DNA of 26,296 nucleotides, taken from positions 1 to 26,296 of the IMG/VR virus record IMGVR_UViG_3300035698_032533; one strand, written 5' to 3'. Numbering within the stretch: the first letter of the stretch is position 1; every line of letters begins with the position of its first letter. The notes beneath the pieces are model-generated. The model worked only from the letters and a program-made list of their open reading frames with translations. It was not told the DNA's origin and ran no database searches. Made by a program: the position numbers and the translations under genes. Positions 7,845 to 15,679 of this stretch are shown piece by piece. The DNA is from a virus.

Positions 7845-7879
7845 GTTGCCCTCCAAATTCTCGAAGAATTTTTGGCAAC
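7845..7879 (-). promoter_or_regulatory. Hairpin after the terminase stop, before the endonuclease gene
   Basis: Arms GTTGCC (7845-7850) and GGCAAC (7874-7879) enclose a second hairpin, AAATTCT (7855-7861) and AGAATTT (7865-7871), with a three-base loop. It begins six bases after the terminase stop codon and contains a GGAGG that could be hidden by folding. An AT-rich ACTATTATATGG follows just before the ATG at 7829. It may limit read-through translation of the endonuclease or act as a weak terminator. Confidence 0.45.
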
Positions 7880-7884
7880 AATTA

Positions 7885-9705
7885 TCACCACCCGAACTCA
7901 CGAAGTAACTTATCATTTTTACGTTTAAACCCAGAAGAAATACTTGGAAAATTATCCGATCTATTCATCAACTCAAGTAATTCTGCATCGTCAGGATTGA
8001 GCCATTCTTCCGGCATTCCTTTCACCAATTCTTCTTTAATTTCCTCCATGATTTCCGCTTTAAACGCTTCAGTGAATTCTTCTTCTGAACCTGCTCCTAC
8101 AGGAACATGTCGCATTCGAGAGTCACGAGCGTACAAAGCGAGACACAAAGCCATAATCGCATCATCGTGAAAACCCTTTGATGCTTCTGCTTTTCTTGTT
8201 TGAGCATTCCATATAAACCCTTTAAGTTCTTTCACAAAACGCCGACTTCGAATAGCAATACTTCTATTAATCAAGCGAGTTTGCATGGTTTCCAAGAATT
8301 TTGACCGATTACTTTGTGTTGTCTTGATGCCAGGATTGAGATTCTTACCAGCGCCTTGAGTGCTTTCAAAGATATTATCATAAGCGAATTCGTGCAACAA
8401 CTTTTCTAAAATCAACAAACCTACACTTTGGCTCTCCACTACGATACAAGCACTATTGTAAGTTTGTCCAATCATGACTAACACTTGTGCAAAATTGTGT
8501 GGTGGCACTTCGCTACTGTAAAATTCAGCTACCTGTTCGCAAGTCACTGCATCAATTACCTCAAAACAACAATTATCACCTTCTTCTCCCATACCTTCGG
8601 CACCATCTGTTCCGATGATATAATCTCTGCCATCAACTGGTTCTCGCCAAATATGGAGAGCACCTTTTTGAAAATCCTCTGCTCTTGCTTGTTCTCGGAT
8701 TTCATCAAGATTATTCCAATGTGGGAAAAGCCGACGAAGGGGATCTATTTCTCGGGTAGTAAGATCGAGATCATTAATGATTTCTGGATCAATGTAAGAA
8801 TCACCAGCGCCCAAGAAGTCACGCATAACTTCTTGCAACCAACCTTTTTCACCAAGTTGTGCCCGAGTTTGTTTGACCCAATCTTCATCGTCATAGTCTG
8901 GATGTTCCCAGTAATCGAGTTCGATAATATTGAAGTCGTTTTGGGGTGGTCGTTTTTCTGCTCCTTTGAAAATGTCATAATACCAATTGCCGACACCATT
9001 GACCGTAGACACACAGATGCAATGTCCACCAGTACTGATCGTGGGGAACATAGCTTTCCAGTGTTTGTCCATTTGTGGAATGAACGCAGCTTCATCCAAA
9101 ATAAGATAAGTAATGGATCTACCACGAGCGGCTTCCGGGGTATAGAAAAACAACTTACAACCAGTATCAGAAAAGATTTTCTGGTGATCGTTGTTTTTCT
9201 CCATTTCAGGTCTCATCCAATGGGGCAATTCCTGCATGGCACGTTTTACAATTTCTCCAGCAGCAATGGCTTCACGATCAGACTTAGACAAAACCATAAT
9301 AGTTTCATCTAGTTTGAACAAGCATCGCCACAAAGACCAAATTACCGTAATGGTTGTCAGACCACCTTGACGGAATTTAGAAAGAATATTGAAACGATGT
9401 TTCTCATATTCTGAGATCACTCGTTTCTGATACTTATAGATGATGAAAGGAACTAATCCTCTTTTTGGGTGGGCGATCTTAACATACTTATGACAGAAGT
9501 ATGAGAAAGACATTGCACACTTAATCAGCTCTTTTTGTCGAACTTCAGGTGTGTATTCCTCGATGTCCTCGAAAGGTTCCATCGGGTCAACTTCCATCTC
9601 ATATTTGTTAAACGAATAATATTTGGAATCATATTCATTGAGATAAAACTCTGTTAAATCAGAATATCTTCCCCTCCAATTAGGATCTATATCTTTAAAC
9701 GGCAT
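7885..9705 (-). CDS. terL: Terminase large subunit (T4 gp17-like packaging ATPase/nuclease)
   Basis: The 606-residue protein starts at ATG 9705 (GGAGG nine bases upstream), not at the further-upstream frame start. The ATPase half has a Walker A-like loop SKFRQGGLTT (109-118), Walker B LILDEA (201-206) and coupling motif VSTVNG (232-237). The nuclease half has IIGTDGAEG (D367), VVESQS (E424) and FHDDAIMAL (D514/D515), the RNase H-fold metal ligands. Length equals T4 gp17 (610). It drives DNA into the head through the portal and cuts the concatemer. The Walker A loop lacks the usual lysine before TT (T4 has LGKTT). It heads the packaging block, and an endonuclease gene follows directly. Confidence 0.96.
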   Translation of the reverse strand: MPFKDIDPNWRGRYSDLTEFYLNEYDSKYYSFNKYEMEVDPMEPFEDIEEYTPEVRQKELIKCAMSFSYFCHKYVKIAHPKRGLVPFIIYKYQKRVISEYEKHRFNILSKFRQGGLTTITVIWSLWRCLFKLDETIMVLSKSDREAIAAGEIVKRAMQELPHWMRPEMEKNNDHQKIFSDTGCKLFFYTPEAARGRSITYLILDEAAFIPQMDKHWKAMFPTISTGGHCICVSTVNGVGNWYYDIFKGAEKRPPQNDFNIIELDYWEHPDYDDEDWVKQTRAQLGEKGWLQEVMRDFLGAGDSYIDPEIINDLDLTTREIDPLRRLFPHWNNLDEIREQARAEDFQKGALHIWREPVDGRDYIIGTDGAEGMGEEGDNCCFEVIDAVTCEQVAEFYSSEVPPHNFAQVLVMIGQTYNSACIVVESQSVGLLILEKLLHEFAYDNIFESTQGAGKNLNPGIKTTQSNRSKFLETMQTRLINRSIAIRSRRFVKELKGFIWNAQTRKAEASKGFHDDAIMALCLALYARDSRMRHVPVGAGSEEEFTEAFKAEIMEEIKEELVKGMPEEWLNPDDAELLELMNRSDNFPSISSGFKRKNDKLLREFGW

Positions 9706-9789
9706 TGATAAATACCTCCAACTCACTGTTACCACAAGTAGTTATTAATGAAATTGCAATTTTTCGCATAATTCTTGCGAGGAGATGAA

Positions 9790-10851
9790 ATGAAAATCCA
9801 ACATTCTTTAATCCTATGTGTCCTCATGATGAGTGTTTTATCAGGGATTATGGCTTACAATAAGTTTGAAAACGTAAGCCACACACCAGTTGTAGAGCGA
9901 CCAACTTCAGAACTGCCCAACAAACCCAATGTGGCGATACCATCACCAACTTTTGAGCAGGCTTTAACTTCCATTAACGCTGATGAACTTCGTGTTCATG
10001 TAGAATGGCTAGCCGATGATGCCAGGGAAGGTCGCATGAGCGGTACCCCTGGATGTGACGCAGCAAGAGACTACATCAAGAAAGAGTTGGAGGGATATGG
10101 TTTACCCACCATGTATGATGAATTCAGTGTTCGAACTGGAGATAAGTCCGCAGAGAATGTTTATGCTTGGATAGAAGGAAGCGAATATCCAGATGATGTT
10201 ATTGTTGTGGGTGCTCACTATGATCACATAGGAATAACCAGGGCTGGAATCAACAATGGTGCTGACGATAATGCGTCTGGCACGGCTGCGGTTTTAGCAA
10301 TGGCGAAAGCACTGGCCCCTTTGAAGGGGCAACTCAAAAGAACTGTGGTGTTTCAGTTATATGCAGGTGAAGAACTGGGACTGGTAGGAAGCAGCCATTA
10401 TGTAAGTGATCCACTTTTCCCTAAAAATAGCCCATCAATGTCTAAACATATCTTTATGGCAAACTTGGACATGATTGGTTATGCTAAATTTGATGAACGA
10501 GCATTCCAAGTTGTAACTTCTAATCCTGTGGGGGATTTAGTTCAACAACTTTCGGTCAAATATCCTTTTGCTTCTAGGGTTACCCAAACAGGTGGATCGG
10601 GATCAGATCATGCTCCATTTCGCAGCAAACGTGTTCCAGTAATTTTCTTACATACTGGGCTTCATGCTAATTACCACAAACCCACTGATGATGCAGATAA
10701 GTTGAACTATAAAGGTGCTGAGCAGGTTACTCGTTATGGACTTGATTTTTTATGGAATATTTGTCAAAATGGTCTTTTAAAGGATGCAATCTACATTAAA
10801 TCTCAGGAAGAAGTGTGGTTGGATCATGGCAAGGAGCCATTTCTCAAATAG
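9790..10851 (+). CDS. Secreted or anchored M28-family zinc aminopeptidase
   Basis: The start is ATG 9790 with GAGGAG five bases upstream. Residues 6-22 are a hydrophobic signal peptide or anchor with no lipobox Cys. The M28 fold shows all metal and catalytic positions: AHYDHIG (H143), NNGADDNASG (D159/D160), YAGEELGL (E194/E195), ANLDMIG (D227), GSDHAPF, and HANYHKPTDD (H296). Family members remove N-terminal residues from peptides, or act on glutamate peptides, in the periplasm or outside the cell. A phage copy with an export signal is unusual. It is the first rightward gene after terminase and overlaps the CYTH-like gene. A promoter should lie in 9706-9789. Confidence 0.93.
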   Translation: MKIQHSLILCVLMMSVLSGIMAYNKFENVSHTPVVERPTSELPNKPNVAIPSPTFEQALTSINADELRVHVEWLADDAREGRMSGTPGCDAARDYIKKELEGYGLPTMYDEFSVRTGDKSAENVYAWIEGSEYPDDVIVVGAHYDHIGITRAGINNGADDNASGTAAVLAMAKALAPLKGQLKRTVVFQLYAGEELGLVGSSHYVSDPLFPKNSPSMSKHIFMANLDMIGYAKFDERAFQVVTSNPVGDLVQQLSVKYPFASRVTQTGGSGSDHAPFRSKRVPVIFLHTGLHANYHKPTDDADKLNYKGAEQVTRYGLDFLWNICQNGLLKDAIYIKSQEEVWLDHGKEPFLK

Positions 10852-11267
10852 GATGCACAATCCACTTGCCTTGGCAGGAGCCACATAGGACAATTCGGAT
10901 TAAACAGGGTTATTTGGCTAAATCTGAGACAATAAATGTTCGGATACGAAGTGAATTCGATAGTAACGGGCAAAAATATTTCTCTACCATTAAACAAAAA
11001 GTGGAAGGTAGAACTGTTGAGATCCATCAAGAAATTGATCATATGGATTTCAAGCTACTTTGGCAGGTTTCGACTGCAAAAATAACAAAAACTCGACATG
11101 TGCTTATGGGTGGAGTTGGTGAAAAATGGGAATTGGATGTGTTTTATCATGAAGATAAAATCTACTTTGTTATGGCGGAAATAGAATTCTCTGAAGAAGA
11201 GAATTGTCCTGAATTGCCAATTTTCTTAAAAAAAACACGTATTGTACAAAGTACCCTTGACAGATAA
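10815..11267 (+). CDS. CYTH-like domain protein, N-terminus reduced
   Basis: The GTG at 10815 (AGGAAG just upstream) gives 150 residues, overlapping the M28 gene end. The CYTH pattern is clear from RTIRIKQGYLA onward: VRIRSE, YFSTIKQK, EIDHMDFKLLW, ITKTRH, KWELDVF and FVMAEIEFSEEE. CYTH proteins form a beta tunnel that binds triphosphates (inorganic triphosphatase, class IV adenylate cyclase, thiamine triphosphatase). The N-terminal EIERKF strand, which supplies metal-binding glutamates, is missing; the first 25 residues are unlike it. The gene is either a truncated remnant or a non-catalytic binder. No better start is seen. Confidence 0.68.
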   Translation: MVGSWQGAISQIGCTIHLPWQEPHRTIRIKQGYLAKSETINVRIRSEFDSNGQKYFSTIKQKVEGRTVEIHQEIDHMDFKLLWQVSTAKITKTRHVLMGGVGEKWELDVFYHEDKIYFVMAEIEFSEEENCPELPIFLKKTRIVQSTLDR

Positions 11268-11373
11268 TCGATTTTCCAACACAATGTTGGGAGACGTGGA
11301 ATACACCACAAATCTTTACGAACGAGTGTTGCTGGAATATCAGCATGGAGATTAACTCAGAATGGAGTCAACA

Positions 11374-11715
11374 ATGACAACTACTAAAGAAAAGAGAAAG
11401 GTATACGAGATTGCTTCCAAGAAACCGGTAGCAAGATTCTATTACCAAGGGACACACAGCCATCCAGTACGGAGAACTGTTGTGATCATCGAAGAAACCT
11501 CTACCACGATCACTGGCTACGAATTCCGTTGCGGCAACGATGTTCGCACGGTAAACGACGCTTTGAGCGAGGTTAAGAGTTATCGTAAGGATCGTATCGC
11601 CCGATGGGGCGACTACAGTCGCCTGCGAATGACCTCAAGGACATTCATGAAAGATCCTAATCGAACAACACTGGAACGATTTCCAATCGTGTCCATGTTC
11701 AATGACGGGGCGTAA
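11374..11715 (+). CDS. Small WYL-like domain protein
   Basis: The protein is 113 residues from ATG 11374, chosen because GGAG lies six bases upstream; ATG 11362 is a weaker alternative. The segment VARFYYQGTHSHPVRRTVV, then GYEFRCGN and VKSYRKDRIA, resembles a WYL-type beta domain, which in bacteria senses ligands or nucleic acid and often sits in defence regulators. The C-terminal 35 residues are basic (LRMTSRTFMKDPNR). GC content is higher than in the neighbours. A strong terminator follows. The family call is tentative. Confidence 0.7.
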   Translation: MTTTKEKRKVYEIASKKPVARFYYQGTHSHPVRRTVVIIEETSTTITGYEFRCGNDVRTVNDALSEVKSYRKDRIARWGDYSRLRMTSRTFMKDPNRTTLERFPIVSMFNDGA

Positions 11716-11735
11716 GGGTTGGTTGTGGACATACG

Positions 11736-11767
11736 ATAAACAAAGCCCCGCAAGGGGCTTTGTTTAT
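11736..11767 (+). terminator. Rho-independent terminator
   Basis: A perfect 14-bp stem (ATAAACAAAGCCCC with its complement) closes a GCAA tetraloop and ends in a T-rich tract on the plus strand; the reverse strand also ends in T's. It stands between the WYL-like gene and the next rightward gene, whose ribosome site (AAGGAG) follows immediately. Confidence 0.88.
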
Positions 11768-11781
11768 TTAAGGAGAAAGAT

Positions 11782-12228
11782 ATGTATGAAAAGTTCTTAA
11801 AACGATTACAGCAAATCAGAGAGTGTGAGGGGAACAATTACGACCTCACAATACATGAAGAAAAAGCGTTTCAAAGAGGTGTGCGTGAAGGAGAAACTGT
11901 TTTAGAGGCGATTGCACGCAACATGGTGGAGGTTCTAGAAGAAAAGGATTCAGATCAAGCCAATCCTGTTCCTTACCTTTCATGGGATGCTCAAGTAAGT
12001 TTTGAGCACAAGGGTTTTGGTCCACAAATTGTCAATTTGCCAGGGGTTTTGGGGCATACTCCCGAAGAGGCCCAAGAAGCTGCTGGAAGAGAATTTGAGC
12101 AAAACATGTCGGACTATGCTGATGAAGATAATGTGACCAAATGGGAAGTTAGAGTTCGTCCCTCGTCCCTCACAAAATGCGACAAATCATCGAAGAGTTC
12201 GTTCAGTCCCTCCGATCCGACATATTGA
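11782..12228 (+). CDS. Unidentified 148-residue protein
   Basis: The ATG at 11782 has AAGGAG seven bases upstream. The N-terminal 50 residues are helical and charged. Residues 64-115 alternate strands and helix (YLSWDAQVSFEHKGFG, then HTPEEAQEAAGREFEQNM). This recalls HicB-like small domains, where a beta sheet is followed by a helix that begins with EEA, but the match is weak. The last 20 residues are Ser/Lys-rich. A bidirectional terminator follows. Confidence 0.65.
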   Translation: MYEKFLKRLQQIRECEGNNYDLTIHEEKAFQRGVREGETVLEAIARNMVEVLEEKDSDQANPVPYLSWDAQVSFEHKGFGPQIVNLPGVLGHTPEEAQEAAGREFEQNMSDYADEDNVTKWEVRVRPSSLTKCDKSSKSSFSPSDPTY

Positions 12229-12263
12229 AATCGACGTATTTTGATTTCAGTCTTAACACAAAT

Positions 12264-12287
12264 GTGGCTCCTCGTTTGAGGAGCCAC
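12264..12287. terminator. Bidirectional terminator between convergent genes
   Basis: A 10-bp perfect stem (GTGGCTCCTC / GAGGAGCCAC) with a GTTT loop is flanked by a partly paired AACACAAA / TCGTGTTTG extension. It lies between a rightward and a leftward gene that point at each other, so it can serve both. Confidence 0.75.
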
Positions 12288-12351
12288 TCGTGTTTGATAG
12301 GAAGGAAAATTATACAATTTGTAATTTTCCCAAATGGTTGCCTTCTTTACA

Positions 12352-12978
12352 TTACATCACAAAAGCCATATAGCCAAAGAAAAGAACTTGAGCAACTAGA
12401 ACTACACCTAGAACAACATTGACCAAAGTATCTTTTTGTTTTTTATCTGCTACATTCTTTGCCACTGCACCTTGAGCATTAAAGTAAGGCTCTTGTGCCA
12501 CGGGTACTAGTTTGGGTTCAGTTTCGAGTTCGGGTTCTTCGTAGTCGTATTCTGGCGGTCCCATGCTTTCCATCATAGCTTCTACGCCAGCAACTACGCC
12601 ATCAGAAATCAACTGAGCGATTTCTTCTTTACGAACATAATCTCCATCAACCACCTTGGCATGATCTGCCACACCAATTTTTTCTCGAATCTGTAGTGGC
12701 ACTTCTGGTTCAAGTGATCTCACTTCAACTTGAGTCACTTCACCATCTTGAATAGTTTCCCGAGTCTCTTTTGCTACAATTTGTTTTCGCTCTCGAAGGA
12801 TTCGTTCTTCGAGTTTTCGAGGTCTCCGTTCCTCTGCAAAAACTTCTACCACTTCGTTGCCATTTTCGTCATTAAAAATGTGTCGCTCTGCTTGACGACC
12901 ATCGGGAAGAGTAATATTCTCCACCCTTTTGTTCTCGCCATTACAGCAAGGGCAGCGGTCATGATGCTTATTAGCCAT
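12352..12978 (-). CDS. Tail-anchored membrane protein with an N-terminal zinc-type CPCC motif
   Basis: The start is ATG 12978 (GGGAGGGAG immediately upstream), giving 208 residues; the longer upstream frame is not supported. Residues 1-15 contain HHDRCPCCNGE, a likely metal site. The middle is charged, with a helical ERRPRKLEERILRERKQ and a conserved-looking REKIGVADHAKVVDGDYV. The last 25 residues are one hydrophobic helix (LVNVVLGVVLVAQVLFFGYM) with only three residues after it, so the protein should be anchored in the inner membrane with its bulk in the cytoplasm. It follows the 13052-13624 gene in the same direction after 73 bases. Role unknown. Confidence 0.78.
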   Translation of the reverse strand: MANKHHDRCPCCNGENKRVENITLPDGRQAERHIFNDENGNEVVEVFAEERRPRKLEERILRERKQIVAKETRETIQDGEVTQVEVRSLEPEVPLQIREKIGVADHAKVVDGDYVRKEEIAQLISDGVVAGVEAMMESMGPPEYDYEEPELETEPKLVPVAQEPYFNAQGAVAKNVADKKQKDTLVNVVLGVVLVAQVLFFGYMAFVM

Positions 12979-13051
12979 TTCTCCCTCCCTGTGGGTTTTA
13001 ATAGAAAGACGATCTATAACTGCATTAGTATCTATGCTAAGACTTGGATTT

Positions 13052-13624
13052 TTACACTCCCCAACGGCGTTGTAAATGCCGCCAGAAACTTTCTTTTTTC
13101 CGTTCGATGTCTTCTCCAATTGTTACCTCTTCCACTTTCTGCTTGTTTTTAGCTTCTTTTTTGGCTGTCTTATACAAACGTTCTATTTTATCCTCCCACT
13201 CACTTAGGGGGAAGTAAGCATGTAATTCTCCAGCAATTTCTTTGTAAACTTCGTATCCCTTATAAGATACTTCAAGTTTCTGATTATGATGCCAAAATTT
13301 TATTTCGAGATGCATTCCACGACTTAAACCATCAAATACCCAACCTTCGTCTTGTGTAGGAACATCGTCCATTTCTTGGATTTCGTCTCTCCACATCTCC
13401 GGTCCATCCTGCCCACTCACAGTCTTTTCTCGTTCTGACTCAATTGTTTCATAAGGGTCTTCTAGGTAATTAACATCCATTAGTCCACTACCTTGTCGAA
13501 TGATGGGACTACCTAAAACCTTGGCAATCATACCCATTTTTCCAGTAATTCCCATAAGGTTTTTAGCAGTTGCTTCCATGGTTCGTTTTTCACGAATAAC
13601 TTTTTCCTTTTGAGTCCAATTCAT
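13052..13624 (-). CDS. Unidentified 190-residue protein
   Basis: ATG 13624 is preceded by AAGGAG at good spacing and by a TATATATCC element. The first 65 residues are basic and helical, and residues 65-95 are acidic. A folded part follows with GWVFDGLSRGMHLEIKFWHHNQKLEVSYKGYEVY and FPLSEWEDKIERLYKTAKK: two strands, then helices, with the general look of a small phage beta-hairpin domain. The C-terminus is very basic (RKKESFWRHLQRRW). No known family is recognised. It is divergent from the metalloprotease gene across 41 bases. Confidence 0.65.
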   Translation of the reverse strand: MNWTQKEKVIREKRTMEATAKNLMGITGKMGMIAKVLGSPIIRQGSGLMDVNYLEDPYETIESEREKTVSGQDGPEMWRDEIQEMDDVPTQDEGWVFDGLSRGMHLEIKFWHHNQKLEVSYKGYEVYKEIAGELHAYFPLSEWEDKIERLYKTAKKEAKNKQKVEEVTIGEDIERKKESFWRHLQRRWGV

Positions 13625-13640
13625 GTTCGTCTCCTTGTTA

Positions 13641-13659
13641 AGGATATATAGAGTAGGAG
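13641..13659. promoter_or_regulatory. Shared AT-rich promoter element between divergent genes
   Basis: The 41 bases between the two ATGs contain GGATATATAGAG. Read left it is CTCTATATATCC ahead of the 13624 gene; read right it sits just before AGGAGG of the metalloprotease gene. It matches the TATATAAT-like motif seen elsewhere in the window. Confidence 0.4.
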
Positions 13660-13665
13660 GTAATT

Positions 13666-15060
13666 ATGAGCAGTAGAACAAGGAGTAAGTTTCCACGTCG
13701 TCGTCGCCCTGTGCCACGACCACAACCCCAACTCAATGATAAACCAATTCAATATGTCATGAATGACATGACAACCCCTAACTTCATTAAAGTAATATCG
13801 CCACCACAACCTGTAGCAACACCAAAATTTGCAGTACAAGGATATGTGGGTGGGGGGTTTCCCAGAGGAAGCATTCACAATTTAGCAGCCGATTGTTTTG
13901 TTACAATCAACAACGCTCTGCAATATTACCAACAATTCTTTCAGATGAATCGTTGGGCTGTTGTGAATCTATTAACGGTAATTCCAGTTGCGGGAAAAGA
14001 CTTAAATGCTTTTTACGACAGAAGATCATTGCAATTCTTTATGTTTGGACATCCACAAGTAGGAACGATCTTTACTGCGGAGTCATCGGATATTGTGTCT
14101 CATGAATTAGGACACGCCATTTTAGATGCTTTGAGACCAGATACATGGTCTGCTGCGGCTTTAGAAGTATGGTCTTATCATGAAGCATTTGCTGACCTCA
14201 CTGCAATGTTGAACATTATGGGGCATGATGAGGTGTTACAAAGAGCACTTAAACAAACCAACAACACCATGCAAACAACCAACATTATTTCAAAATTGGC
14301 AGAACATGTGGGCAAAGCGATTTTTAAATTTTCAGGGCCGAAAAGTGGTCGCAACAAAAATTGTTTGCGAGAGGCACTGAATAAGTTCAACTATATTCCG
14401 CCCAATAGATTGCCCAAAGAGGCTCCACACAACCGACTGTCTTCTGAGTGTCATAGTTTTGGAAGAATTTTTCTGGGTGCTTTTTATGATTTGTTGGTAG
14501 AAATCTATAATGTCGAAAAACAAAACATGAGTCCAATAGAAGCTTTACGACATGCCAGAAATGCTTTGGCTGTTAGAACAATTCAAGCTTCTCAACAGGC
14601 CGGTTTGAATGTCCGGTTTTATGAATCAGTGGCGAAAACAATGTTGTGGGTTGATCAGACTAAACATGGAAGTAAATACCAAGAGGTTATGAGAAAGGTT
14701 TTTATGCAAAGAAATCTCATTAGGCCACAACTGCTAATGCTTAATGCACCAGAGTGTGATAATGCAGATAACATTGTGACTACTCAAAGCACATTGAGTA
14801 TTAAGCTTTCTGATCACATGATGAGAGTCCAATCAACTTCTAATCCCTTGTATGACGTGGAATTAGAAATACCTCATCAACAAATGTATCTTTACAACGA
14901 AGGTAATCCCATCGATGCCGTGCTCGTTTCTGATGAAGAAGCCATTGCGGCGGCACAAGATATGGTGGACTATCTACATGCAACAAATGGCGTTAGTGAT
15001 GATCCCAGTACGCCTTTTGAAATTAAAAACGGAAAACTGACGAGAACTCATTTTTCTTAA
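13666..15060 (+). CDS. HExxH zinc metalloprotease (gluzincin, thermolysin-like)
   Basis: The 464-residue protein has a very basic N-terminus (SKFPRRRRPVPRP) and no signal peptide. HELGH at 146-150 gives two zinc ligands and the catalytic Glu147. E173 in WSYHEAFAD, 23 residues on, is the expected third ligand of gluzincins (compare NEaxxD in thermolysins). H-S-F-G-R-I-F near residues 268-274 may supply the second-half His. The last 130 residues are an extra domain ending in acidic and mixed sequence. AGGAGG lies upstream. A cytoplasmic or virion-carried protease that processes phage or host proteins is plausible; the target is unknown. It leads the small-gene cluster to 16281. Confidence 0.85.
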   Translation: MSSRTRSKFPRRRRPVPRPQPQLNDKPIQYVMNDMTTPNFIKVISPPQPVATPKFAVQGYVGGGFPRGSIHNLAADCFVTINNALQYYQQFFQMNRWAVVNLLTVIPVAGKDLNAFYDRRSLQFFMFGHPQVGTIFTAESSDIVSHELGHAILDALRPDTWSAAALEVWSYHEAFADLTAMLNIMGHDEVLQRALKQTNNTMQTTNIISKLAEHVGKAIFKFSGPKSGRNKNCLREALNKFNYIPPNRLPKEAPHNRLSSECHSFGRIFLGAFYDLLVEIYNVEKQNMSPIEALRHARNALAVRTIQASQQAGLNVRFYESVAKTMLWVDQTKHGSKYQEVMRKVFMQRNLIRPQLLMLNAPECDNADNIVTTQSTLSIKLSDHMMRVQSTSNPLYDVELEIPHQQMYLYNEGNPIDAVLVSDEEAIAAAQDMVDYLHATNGVSDDPSTPFEIKNGKLTRTHFS

Positions 15061-15069
15061 GGAGGCATC

Positions 15070-15363
15070 ATGATTGAACAAGGACCAACTCAACCTGAAT
15101 ATACACGTTATTTTAAGCCAGAAAACAATGATGGTTGTGGCTGTGGTGGAGACAAAAGCTGTGATGCTCCCAGTAATGCCACAGAAGGCTCTCCAAGATG
15201 GGAGTGGGAACAAGTCTATGGTAAACTCGTCACCTATTTCTATAAAGAGCATGATGCCAATGGGCATTCGTTTATAAGGATAGAAAGGAATACATGCCCA
15301 ATTGAAGCAAATCGACCTAGACAACAATCCTGTTGTTCGTTAAGATATAAAGTCTTACGCTAA
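15070..15363 (+). CDS. Small Cys-rich protein
   Basis: This 97-residue protein begins nine bases after the metalloprotease stop, with AAGGAGG before the ATG. An N-terminal GCGCGGDKSC cluster (residues 23-32) and a C-terminal Cys pair near residue 88 could bind metal or form disulfides. The middle, WEWEQVYGKLVTYFYKEHD followed by SFIRIERNTC, looks like a small beta fold. Function unknown; co-expression with the protease upstream suggests a partner or substrate, but that is only inference. A long hairpin follows. Confidence 0.7.
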   Translation: MIEQGPTQPEYTRYFKPENNDGCGCGGDKSCDAPSNATEGSPRWEWEQVYGKLVTYFYKEHDANGHSFIRIERNTCPIEANRPRQQSCCSLRYKVLR

Positions 15364-15371
15364 AAATATTA

Positions 15372-15406
15372 AGAATGGACTTGTTAATTTTTAACAAGTC
15401 CATTCT
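15372..15406 (+). terminator. Long perfect hairpin after the metalloprotease operon
   Basis: Sixteen-base perfect arms (15372-15387 and 15391-15406, AGAATGGACTTGTTAA and its complement) enclose a TTT loop. The downstream bases are AATATACTC, without a real T-run, so it could be a terminator of either strand or an mRNA-stabilising or processing site. Confidence 0.6.
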
Positions 15407-15445
15407 AATATACTCATATCTGGGTTTTTGATGGAGAATCACACC

Positions 15446-15679
15446 ATGTCATGCAGAAATGAATATATGCCCGAATGGCTTAAAGAAGCTCATTACAATG
15501 CTTACGATGATGAAGAAAATCCTTATTACGATGATGAATGGGATGACGATTTAGATGAAGACGACGAAGACGATGATGACGACGAAGACGATGATGACGA
15601 ATGGTATAAAGAGGATGATGACGACTCGGACGACGAATGGGATGATGATGAGGATGATGAGGATGATGATTGGGAATGA
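15446..15679 (+). CDS. Hyperacidic Asp/Glu-rich protein
   Basis: I start at ATG 15446 (GGAG eight bases upstream), giving 77 residues. After a 20-residue ordinary head (MSCRNEYMPEWLKEAHYNAY) nearly every residue is Asp or Glu, broken by Trp/Tyr (DDEW repeated four times). The net charge is extreme. Such tails can mimic DNA, bind basic proteins or hold metal ions; nothing selects between these. The codon runs (GAT/GAC/GAA) could expand by slippage. It overlaps the next gene by ATGA, so translation is coupled. Confidence 0.75.
   Translation: MSCRNEYMPEWLKEAHYNAYDDEENPYYDDEWDDDLDEDDEDDDDDEDDDDEWYKEDDDDSDDEWDDDEDDEDDDWE

Noticed and set aside
8485-9312. Long rightward open frame of 275 codons opposite the terminase
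   Set aside because: It is antisense to strongly conserved terminase motifs, has no ribosome site, and its composition (Phe/Ser/Ile-rich) is that of a shadow frame.
11284-11355. A 23-codon rightward frame between the CYTH-like and WYL-like genes
   Set aside because: No ribosome site and no recognisable feature; too short to support.
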